NCBI GenBank assembly: GCA_029881835.1
Contig: JAOULV010000094.1
Coordinates: 1-5,937 of the forward strand
DNA length: 5,937 nt
From: Rhodospirillaceae bacterium
Lineage (GTDB): Bacteria; Pseudomonadota; Alphaproteobacteria; Rhodospirillales; Magnetovibrionaceae
Direction of reading: 5' to 3'
In this document: positions 1 to 4,929 of the stretch, one piece after another
Numbering within the stretch: position 1 is the first letter of the stretch
How the letters are laid out: each line of letters begins with the position of its first letter
Notes under the pieces: generated by a model
Databases searched by the model: none
What the model saw: the letters and a program-made list of their open reading frames with translations, nothing else
What the model was told of the DNA's origin: nothing
Translations under genes and position numbers: made by a program

Positions 1-188
1 CTTTGGTTGTTGGCGTCAGCGAAGACATTACCGATAAATTTAGCGCGGTCGAACTTGTTCGCATCGGCTCCGAAGCATTGGGCGGCAAAGGCGGTGGCGG
101 GCGAGCAGACATGGCGCAGGCCGGCGGGCCTGACGGGGCCAATGCGCAAGCGGCATTGGATGCAATCGCCAAATCTATTGCTGGTTGA
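1..188 (+). CDS. alaS: Alanyl-tRNA synthetase, C-terminal end (partial)
   Basis: This is the last 61 codons of alanyl-tRNA synthetase, the cytoplasmic enzyme that attaches alanine to tRNA-Ala; the gene enters from the left edge and ends at TGA 186-188. The reading frame starts at base 3. The visible part is the end of the C-Ala/DHHA1 region, which helps bind tRNA. It has the family hallmark GGKGGGGRADMAQAGG followed by a short helix (NAQAALDAIAKSIAG), closely matching the C-terminus of E. coli AlaS, where the motif reads GGKGGGRPDMAQAGG. The Ala in place of Pro in RPDMAQAGG is a small variation. Catalytic and editing domains lie outside the window. The stop is 3 bp from the stop of the opposing cyclophilin gene, leaving no room for a separate terminator. 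The family call is firm. Confidence 0.95.
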   Translation, partial: LVVGVSEDITDKFSAVELVRIGSEALGGKGGGGRADMAQAGGPDGANAQAALDAIAKSIAG

Positions 189-191
189 TAT

Positions 192-752
192 TTATTTTAC
201 GTCAGCAGCAATCTGCATGCGAACAATGATATCGGGTTCGCCCTCGATTTCACCGTTGTAGCGTTGCGAACCTTTTTTAATCTGGTGCACCCAGTTCATG
301 CCGTCTATTACCCGGCCCCAAACCGTGTACTGACCGTTCAGGTGTGGTGCACGGTCAAACATGATAAAAAATTGTGAATCCGCACTGTTAATGTCTTGCG
401 AACGGGCCGCACCGATAACGCCTTCTTCAAACCTGACATCGGAAAATTCAGCCGGAAGGTTTTGCCCGGACCCGCCCGTTCCATCGCCCAGGGGATCGCC
501 AGTTTGCGCCATGAAACCTTCGATTACGCGGTGAAACGTCAGGCCGTCATAAAAACCTTGGCGTACTAATTCCTTGGTCCGCGCCACGTGCTTGGGCGCG
601 ACATCGGGTAACATTTCAATTGTTACGCGACCATCTTTGAGGTCGAGGAAAATTGTGTTTTCGGGATCTTTTATTTCTGCTGATACAGCTTCATCGGTCA
701 TGGTGAAGGTTCCAATACAAATTGCGAGAAGGAATGCGATAAGTTTATTCAT
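192..752 (-). CDS. Exported cyclophilin-type peptidyl-prolyl cis-trans isomerase
   Basis: This 186-residue cyclophilin catalyses cis-trans isomerisation of Xaa-Pro bonds and probably assists protein folding in the periplasm, like PpiA. Residues 1-25 form a signal peptide: MNK, a hydrophobic core (LIAFLLAICIGTF) and a likely signal peptidase I site after AVSA. Cys12 is not in a lipobox, because Ile precedes it. The catalytic block FHRVIEGFMAQTGDP (residues 73-87) carries the Arg75 and Gln83 equivalents of CypA Arg55 and Gln63. GDGTGGSG, SQFFIMF (126-132) and LNGQYTVWGRVIDGM complete the fold. The CypA Trp121 position appears to be His137, as expected for a poorly cyclosporin-sensitive bacterial enzyme. 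The frame is open upstream to an ATG at 803, but I chose 752 because a good ribosome site precedes it and it gives a clean signal peptide. It lies 115 bp downstream of cheZ on the same strand and converges on alaS. Confidence 0.93.
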   Translation of the reverse strand: MNKLIAFLLAICIGTFTMTDEAVSAEIKDPENTIFLDLKDGRVTIEMLPDVAPKHVARTKELVRQGFYDGLTFHRVIEGFMAQTGDPLGDGTGGSGQNLPAEFSDVRFEEGVIGAARSQDINSADSQFFIMFDRAPHLNGQYTVWGRVIDGMNWVHQIKKGSQRYNGEIEGEPDIIVRMQIAADVK

Positions 753-758
753 GGGTAT

Positions 759-768
759 CCTCGTCCTT
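759..768 (-). promoter_or_regulatory. Ribosome binding site that fixes the cyclophilin start
   Basis: On the minus strand the sequence AAGGACGAGG ends 6 bases before the ATG at 752. This is a good Shine-Dalgarno match at normal spacing. It favours the start that yields the signal peptide over the in-frame ATG 17 codons upstream at 803. Confidence 0.7.
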
Positions 769-867
769 AAGTGGGATGGTGAACGCACAATTAGCAATAC
801 CATGGCTAAATGGCAAAATAAATCAAGGCGAGATACGGATTTTTTTTAAGCCCAGAATGCTTGAGGG

Positions 868-1410
868 CTAGTCAAACAAGGCGTCAATTTCATCTTGGCT
901 GATGGCTTTGCCGCTGGGCAGGGCGGGCCCGTGAAGCAGTTTTTCGTCTTCGGATTTTTCTGAAGCTTTTACCTCAACCTTTTCAAGCTCGTCCTTGCCC
1001 CAAACTTCGGCAAGGGAATTAACCCGTGCCTCAACGTAGGTGAGCGAACGTGCAACCTTGGTTACGCGCTGTCCGGTCAAATCCTGGAAACTACAGGCCT
1101 GAATAATATCCATGTCGTTTGCCGACATTTGGTCAAGAACCGCGGCTAATTTCGGGTCGGTAATGCCTTTGCGCAGTTCATTTATCAGGGTTTCGTTCTT
1201 TTCGGCGCTGGCCATGATGGTATTGGACGCTTCATCGGTGGCCTTGACCACAGCATCAAGCTGTTCGGACATGGTCTCGAACTGGTGTTCTTCGTCCGCC
1301 GGACGTGACATTTTGGCTATTTCTTCACGTACCCGATTAATATAGCTAAGCAGGCCCATTAGCTCATTTCTGAGGGCATCTTCGTGGGCTTTATCCATTG
1401 GCGCAGTCAT
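868..1410 (-). CDS. cheZ: CheZ, CheY-phosphate phosphatase of chemotaxis
   Basis: This 180-residue helical protein matches CheZ, which speeds dephosphorylation of CheY-P and so ends the signal to the flagellar motor. The catalytic segment is ACSFQDLTGQRVTKV (residues 105-119), with Asp110 and Gln114 corresponding to E. coli Asp143 and Gln147. Flanking helices (about 5-100 and 115-145) fit the long four-helix-bundle dimer. A charged linker (about 140-165) leads to the C-terminal peptide ISQDEIDALFD, which corresponds to the CheY-tethering tail of CheZ and resembles the CheY-binding N-terminus of FliM. It is shorter than E. coli CheZ (214 residues), as in other alphaproteobacterial forms. The ATG at 1410 has AGG five bases upstream (ACAGGTAAAA); a second ATG four codons later is possible. 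No other chemotaxis gene is in the window. Candidate promoter elements lie at 1487-1515. Confidence 0.9.
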   Translation of the reverse strand: MTAPMDKAHEDALRNELMGLLSYINRVREEIAKMSRPADEEHQFETMSEQLDAVVKATDEASNTIMASAEKNETLINELRKGITDPKLAAVLDQMSANDMDIIQACSFQDLTGQRVTKVARSLTYVEARVNSLAEVWGKDELEKVEVKASEKSEDEKLLHGPALPSGKAISQDEIDALFD

Positions 1411-1484
1411 TTTTACCTGTCCGTTTCTTTTCAGGCGACATAAAACCCCAGATTTATGCCGTTTTTCCCGAATTTATATCTATA

Positions 1485-1501
1485 CCAATATAGAATATTG
1501 G
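1485..1501. repeat. Perfect inverted repeat, possible operator upstream of cheZ
   Basis: The arms CCAATAT and ATATTGG are perfect complements around a 3-base centre (AGA), giving a 17-bp dyad 75-91 bp upstream of the cheZ start. Its size and symmetry fit a binding site for a dimeric regulator, and it overlaps the candidate -10 element of cheZ. I do not recognise it as a named site. An AT-rich dyad this short could also arise by chance. Confidence 0.45.
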
Positions 1502-1515
1502 CCACACTTGCTTAA
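1487..1515 (-). promoter_or_regulatory. Candidate sigma-70-type promoter for cheZ
   Basis: On the minus strand TTAAGC (1510-1515, 3 of 6 to TTGACA) is followed after 17 bases by TATATT (1487-1492, 5 of 6 to TATAAT). Initiation would fall near 1480, leaving a leader of about 70 bases before cheZ. The -35 is poor. AT-rich sequence just downstream (TATAGAT, TATAAAT) offers alternative -10 boxes. A flagellar sigma-28 reading (GCCAATAT against GCCGATAA) lacks a matching -35. Confidence 0.3.
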
Positions 1516-1537
1516 AAAAACCTTTTTTTCAAGGCTT
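1514..1537 (-). terminator. Weak rho-independent terminator-like hairpin after the 108-residue gene
   Basis: On the minus strand CCTT and AAGG pair around the loop GAAAAA, with a G-T and two A-T pairs extending the stem, and the 3' arm runs straight into seven Ts. It begins about 50 bases downstream of the TAA at 1586-1588, the right place to end that transcript. The stem has only two G-C pairs, so it may be inefficient. The larger region 1501-1543 has further imperfect symmetry (GCC-ACA against TGT-GGC arms). Confidence 0.4.
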
Positions 1538-1561
1538 GTGGGCAAAAAAACTAAATTACAT

Positions 1562-1588
1562 GGGTGCTTAGGGCGTTTAGGGCGTTTA
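1562..1588. repeat. Three 9-bp tandem repeats over the stop codon of the 108-residue gene
   Basis: Two identical units GGGCGTTTA (1571-1579 and 1580-1588) follow a related unit GGGTGCTTA (1562-1570, two differences). Read on the minus strand, each unit supplies a TAA in the same frame. The gene's own stop at 1586-1588 is therefore followed by two more in-frame TAA codons, at 1577-1579 and 1568-1570. Confidence 0.75.
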
Positions 1589-1912
1589 GGGGGTATTGGA
1601 GCCGCCATTGCCACCGGTTCCCTCGTCATCGCGGCCTTCGCGCAGCAGGTTTTTGATGGCTAGGGCATAAAGCTTTTGCTTATGTTCGTCCGACAGGTCG
1701 TCCAATATTTTGGCCTTGGCGGTGCGGACCTTCATGGCGTGCTGGATAAGCTCTTGGCGTTCGGGGGTCATTACGTCGCCAATTTTTTCGCGCAAACTCT
1801 GCATTTCCCGTTCCCGGGCGGTCATTTTTCGTTCTTTTGCCCGTTGCGTCGCAGACTTTCGTGCTTTTTCATCAAGGAAAAGCGACATGAATGCGTTTGA
1901 GAACTTGCCCAT
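1586..1912 (-). CDS. Small charged helical protein of unknown function
   Basis: I do not recognise this 108-residue protein and assign no function. It is a credible gene because the ATG at 1912 is preceded, at five bases, by the near-ideal ribosome site AGGAGAGG. A short N-terminal segment (MGKFSNAFMSLFLDEKARK) could form an amphipathic helix. A strongly basic and acidic helical stretch follows (about residues 13-45, rich in Lys, Arg and Glu), then a second helical part with the segment LSDEHKQKLYALAIKNLL (73-90). The C-terminus DDEGTGGNGGSNTP is Gly/Asn-rich and probably disordered. There is no signal peptide, transmembrane helix or cysteine, so it is probably cytoplasmic. It is the first gene of the minus-strand block, 175 bp ahead of cheZ, and a terminator-like hairpin in that gap suggests it may be transcribed separately. 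A link to chemotaxis is only positional. Confidence 0.75.
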   Translation of the reverse strand: MGKFSNAFMSLFLDEKARKSATQRAKERKMTAREREMQSLREKIGDVMTPERQELIQHAMKVRTAKAKILDDLSDEHKQKLYALAIKNLLREGRDDEGTGGNGGSNTP

Positions 1913-1917
1913 TTAAG

Positions 1918-1925
1918 CCTCTCCT
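1918..1925 (-). promoter_or_regulatory. Strong ribosome binding site of the 108-residue gene
   Basis: AGGAGAGG on the minus strand lies five bases before the ATG at 1912. It is the best Shine-Dalgarno match in the window. It supports both the reality of this small gene and its start. Confidence 0.75.
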
Positions 1926-2039
1926 AAAGGCGAAAGTGCCCGGGGTTTTGCTGTGCGATTCTATTTGTTTAATCTTACCTTATGGTTGCGGCCTTCACCA
2001 AATCAAGGCATGAAGCACAAAATATATTTATTTTACGCA

Positions 2040-2068
2040 TTTAAAAAAATCGGCTTCCTAAGTATAGA
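2040..2068 (+). promoter_or_regulatory. Candidate promoter for glycerate kinase, possibly leaderless
   Basis: TTTAAA (2040-2045, 4 of 6 to TTGACA) is followed after exactly 17 bases by TATAGA (2063-2068, 4 of 6 to TATAAT). Initiation would be expected near 2075-2077, at the ATG of 2077. The divergent spacer 1913-2067 must also hold a minus-strand promoter. A weak candidate there is TTGATT (2000-2005 on the minus strand) with CATAAG 16 bases further on. Confidence 0.35.
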
Positions 2069-3357
2069 TGGTGTCCATGACAGATTTTCCAGATGTTTCC
2101 AATAAAACCCAGCTTCTGAAGGATATTTTTAGCTCAGCCGTTCTTGCGGCGAGCCCGGATGCAGGCATTGCTAAATATCTACCGCAAAGGCCAGCAGGGC
2201 GCACCATCGTGGTGGGTGCGGGCAAGGCCGGTGCCTCAATGGCGCTAGAGGTTGAGCTCGCGTGGGGCGATGAAATAGAGGGGCTGGTGGTTGTTCCTTA
2301 TGCCCATGGGCTTCAGACAAAATCAATCGAGGTGGTTGAGGCCGCCCATCCCGTTCCAGACGCCCAAGGCGAAGCGGTGGCGGGGCGATTACTTAATTTG
2401 GTTTCGGGCTTAAGCCCCGATGATTTGGTTCTTTGCCTAATATCCGGTGGTGGTTCGGCGCTTATGGCATTGCCGAGTGAGGGATTGACGCTTTCTGATA
2501 AGCGCGAAATAAATTCAAAATTATTAAAGTCAGGCGCGGCAATCGATGAAATGAACACGGTTCGCAAGCACCTTTCCAAAATAAAGGGCGGGCGTTTGGC
2601 CGTTGCCGCAAATCCCGCGCGGGTTGTTACAATCGGCATTTCTGATGTTCCCGGTGACGACCCTGCGGTAATTGCATCAGGGCCAACCGTTGCCGATCCG
2701 ACAACCTATGGCGATGCAATCGGGGTGCTGGAAAAATATTCCATAACCGTGCCAAAAAATGTTTTGCGTATTTTGCAAGATGGCCTGGCCGGCAAATTAG
2801 AAGAAACGCCAAAACCGGGTGATGCCCGCCTGGCAAGGTGCGAGGTGCATCTTGTTGCAACCCCGGCAATGGCATTGGCAGCGGCGGGCGAGGCTGCAAA
2901 AAAAGCGGGGTACGAACCACATATTCTAGGTGACGACATAGAAGGCGAAGCCCGCGAAGTGGGCATGGCCCACGCGAGGCTAGCCATTGATATGGCCAAT
3001 TCCGGTAAAACCAAGGTCGCGATAATTTCAGGCGGTGAAACCACAGTTACGGTAAAGGGCAATGGGCGCGGCGGCAGAAACGCCGAATACCTGCTTGGTC
3101 TGGTTTTGGGGCTGGCGGGCCACCCCGATATACATGCAATCGCGTGCGATACCGATGGAATTGATGGCACCGAAAAAAATGCAGGCGCCATATGTGGGCC
3201 CGATACCATTTCACGGGGCAACGCCGCTGGCTTGGATGGGGCCGGGATGCTTGCCAATAACGATGCCTATTCGTTTTTTGAAGCCCTGGGCGATTTGGTA
3301 ATAACCGGACCGACGCTAACTAATGTTAACGATTTTAGGTGTATCTTGGTTGGCTAA
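2068..3357 (+). CDS. gckA: Glycerate 2-kinase (DUF4147/MOFRL family)
   Basis: This enzyme phosphorylates D-glycerate with ATP to 2-phosphoglycerate (EC 2.7.1.165) in the cytoplasm, feeding photorespiratory, tartrate or serine-cycle glycerate into lower glycolysis. Older annotations call the family hydroxypyruvate reductase TtuD. The N-terminal DUF4147 domain (about residues 15-250) shows VGAGKAGASMA with the conserved Lys53, AAHPVPD, the loop LISGGGSALMALP (124-136), MNTVRKHLSKIKGGRLA and SDVPGDDPAVIASGPT. The MOFRL domain (about 310-425) shows SGGETTVTVKGNGRGGRNAEY, DTDGIDGT, AGAICGPDT, NNDAYSFF and GPTLTNVNDF. The length of 429 residues is normal. The start is uncertain: ATG 2068 and ATG 2077 are both in frame, neither has a Shine-Dalgarno sequence, and a candidate -10 box overlaps 2068, so 2077 (MTDFPDVSNK) may be the true, leaderless start. 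Pyruvate kinase follows after 78 bp. Confidence 0.93.
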   Translation: MVSMTDFPDVSNKTQLLKDIFSSAVLAASPDAGIAKYLPQRPAGRTIVVGAGKAGASMALEVELAWGDEIEGLVVVPYAHGLQTKSIEVVEAAHPVPDAQGEAVAGRLLNLVSGLSPDDLVLCLISGGGSALMALPSEGLTLSDKREINSKLLKSGAAIDEMNTVRKHLSKIKGGRLAVAANPARVVTIGISDVPGDDPAVIASGPTVADPTTYGDAIGVLEKYSITVPKNVLRILQDGLAGKLEETPKPGDARLARCEVHLVATPAMALAAAGEAAKKAGYEPHILGDDIEGEAREVGMAHARLAIDMANSGKTKVAIISGGETTVTVKGNGRGGRNAEYLLGLVLGLAGHPDIHAIACDTDGIDGTEKNAGAICGPDTISRGNAAGLDGAGMLANNDAYSFFEALGDLVITGPTLTNVNDFRCILVG

Positions 3358-3412
3358 GAGGGGCATTTTTTAATTTTATTGGTTATTTTTAATTAGTTAT
3401 GAGGAAAAGTCT

Positions 3413-3428
3413 GGCGCAAACCTGCGCC
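3413..3428 (+). other. Perfect hairpin in the gckA-pyk gap, next to the pyk start
   Basis: GGCGCA and TGCGCC pair perfectly around the loop AACC, ending 7 bases before ATG 3436 and 19 before ATG 3448. It is not a normal terminator because no T-run follows. In the mRNA leader of pyk it could affect translation or block decay from the 5' side. The gap upstream (3358-3400) is very AT-rich and may hold a weak promoter (TTGGTT at 3346-3351, 17 bases, TTTAAT at 3369-3374). Confidence 0.5.
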
Positions 3429-3435
3429 TCGCTTT

Positions 3436-4863
3436 ATGTTCAGGATCATGAGAAGAAACAGAAACGCAAAAATAATCGCAACATTGGGGCCGGGGCGGTC
3501 TTCCGAAGAAGATATAGCCAAATTATTTGAGGCTGGTGCCGATGTATTTAGACTTAATTTTTCCCACGGCGTGCACGACGACCACAAGCGTCGCTACGAA
3601 GTAATCCGTAAACTGGAAGATAGATTTTCCCGCCCCATAGGAATCCTGATGGATTTGCAGGGGCCGAAATTGCGCGTAGGTGAATTTGAGAAAAAACAGG
3701 CCAAGCTCGAAGACGGCCAGCCATTTCGCCTTGAACTGACCAGCAACTTGGGTAACGAAACAGTTGCATCGTTACCGCATCCGGAAATTTTTGCGGCCCT
3801 GCGCCAAGACATGGACCTGCTTATTGATGATGGTAAAATCCGCCTACGGGTAGAAAAAGCAGGGAAAGATTTTGCCGAAACAATAGTTATAAACGGCGGG
3901 ATTATTTCCGACCATAAAGGCGTCAATGTTCCCAGTGCCGAATTGGCCCTTTCGGCCATGACCGAAAAAGATCATCACGACCTTGAGGTTGGGTTGGATA
4001 TGGGGGTTGACTGGGTAGCGCTTTCGTTTGTGCAGCGCCCGGCTGATATTGAAGAAGTAAAAGCCATCGTAAAGGGTCGCGCCAGTGTTATGGCCAAGTT
4101 GGAAAAACCCAGCGCGATTGAATACCTGCACGATATTGTTGAACAGGCTGACGCAATAATGGTTGCGCGTGGCGACCTTGGGGTTGAACTGCCGCCCGAA
4201 GACGTTCCGGTTCAGCAAAAACGCATAATCAACGCATGCCGGCTTGCGGGCAAGCCGGTGGTGGTTGCCACCCAGATGTTGGATTCCATGGTGCATTCCC
4301 CGACCCCGACCCGGGCCGAAGCATCAGACGTTGCCACCGCAATTTATGACGGTGCCGATGCGGTAATGCTTTCGGCAGAAACCGCCGTTGGTGATTTTCC
4401 GGTTGAATCTGTTGCCATGATGGATCGCATCATCGGCAGGGTTGAACGTGACCGCATTTACCGCAAGATGGTTGAAGCGTCTCGTTCATTGCCCGAAGCA
4501 ACACCTGCCGACGCCATAAGTGCCGCCGCCAGACAGGTGGCAGATACCATTACGGCGCAGGCGATTGTGTCATTTTCATCAACCGGATCAACCACGGTCA
4601 GGATTGCCCGTGAACGGCCATCGGTGCCTATTTTGGGCCTAACGCCAAATCTGCCGGTCGCACGCCAGTTGGCATTGGTGTGGGGGGTTCATTCAATGCG
4701 CACCCGCGACGTTGATAGTTTTGGCGAAATGATGGGTAAATCTGTCAGGGTTTCAATGCGTGAGGAATTTGCCCTTAAAGGCGACAGCATAGTTATTGTG
4801 GCCGGTATTCCGTTTGGTATACCCGGCGGCACAAATATCTTGCATATTGCCACCGTAGACTAA
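3436..4863 (+). CDS. pyk: Pyruvate kinase
   Basis: This enzyme transfers phosphate from phosphoenolpyruvate to ADP, giving pyruvate and ATP (EC 2.7.1.40), in the cytoplasm as a tetramer. The 475-residue length is standard. Domain A contains ATLGPGRSSEE (15-25), FRLNFSHG (38-45; Arg39, Asn41 and Ser43 at the active site) and DLQGPKLRVG (73-82). Domain B spans about 84-165. The active-site signature SVMAKLEKPSAIE (217-229) carries catalytic Lys221 and metal ligand Glu223. MVARGDLGVELP and the block VATQMLDSM to MLSAETAVG complete the site. The C domain (about 355-475) has SFSSTGSTTVRIARERP (379-395), like the effector phosphate loop of allosteric forms, and ends with the typical PFGIPGGTNILHI. 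ATG 3436 has no Shine-Dalgarno; ATG 3448, with CAGGA two bases upstream, is an alternative that loses only MFRI. It follows glycerate kinase and is probably co-transcribed with it. Confidence 0.96.
   Translation: MFRIMRRNRNAKIIATLGPGRSSEEDIAKLFEAGADVFRLNFSHGVHDDHKRRYEVIRKLEDRFSRPIGILMDLQGPKLRVGEFEKKQAKLEDGQPFRLELTSNLGNETVASLPHPEIFAALRQDMDLLIDDGKIRLRVEKAGKDFAETIVINGGIISDHKGVNVPSAELALSAMTEKDHHDLEVGLDMGVDWVALSFVQRPADIEEVKAIVKGRASVMAKLEKPSAIEYLHDIVEQADAIMVARGDLGVELPPEDVPVQQKRIINACRLAGKPVVVATQMLDSMVHSPTPTRAEASDVATAIYDGADAVMLSAETAVGDFPVESVAMMDRIIGRVERDRIYRKMVEASRSLPEATPADAISAAARQVADTITAQAIVSFSSTGSTTVRIARERPSVPILGLTPNLPVARQLALVWGVHSMRTRDVDSFGEMMGKSVRVSMREEFALKGDSIVIVAGIPFGIPGGTNILHIATVD
4239..4258. 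repeat. Perfect 9-bp inverted repeat inside pyk
   Basis: CCGGCTTGC and GCAAGCCGG are exact complements separated by GG, inside the pyk codons for the segment RLAGKP (residues 269-274). The dyad is GC-rich and could fold in the mRNA. It lies in conserved coding sequence and may be a by-product of codon choice. Confidence 0.6.
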
Positions 4864-4929
4864 ACATATATTGACCTAGTTGTTTTTTAACAAACCACTT
4901 CAGGGCAATTAACTAAGGACCTCCCGTCA

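Noticed and set aside
574..849. Plus-strand open frame overlapping the cyclophilin start and upstream gap
   Set aside because: It is mostly antisense to the signal peptide and first part of the isomerase, has no recognisable domain, and is not needed to explain the region.
840..870. Stem (AGCCC against GGGCT) with a homopolymer run at the end of cheZ, as a terminator
   Set aside because: On the cheZ strand the stem is followed by A residues, not T. On the plus strand the T-run comes before the stem and no plus-strand gene ends there.
1485..1515. Flagellar sigma-28 or sigma-54 promoter for cheZ
   Set aside because: GCCAATAT only partly matches the sigma-28 -10 and no TAAA-type -35 stands at the right distance. 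The GG...GC spacing of sigma-54 sites is absent.
2953..2985. GTGGGC-ATG-GCCCAC inverted repeat in glycerate kinase
   Set aside because: Six-base arms in GC-rich coding sequence are expected by chance, and nothing links them to regulation.
2706..3257. Long open frame on the minus strand inside glycerate kinase (183 codons)
   Set aside because: It is fully antisense to a clearly conserved enzyme, reads as a Pro/Ser/Ala-rich shadow translation with no recognisable motif, and is better explained by codon bias of the real gene.
3401..3430. GAGGAAAAGTCTGGCGC resembling the conserved GAGGAAAGTCC segment of RNase P RNA
   Set aside because: The match is short and imperfect, and the rest of the RNase P RNA cannot be there because glycerate kinase and pyk flank the site closely.
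3844..4296. Open minus-strand frame inside pyruvate kinase (150 codons)
   Set aside because: It is fully antisense to the best conserved part of pyk and shows no family motif.
4880..4895. TTGTT-TTTT-AACAA dyad after pyk as a terminator
   Set aside because: The stem has only five pairs with a single G-C, and no T-run follows the second arm. It is too weak to call.
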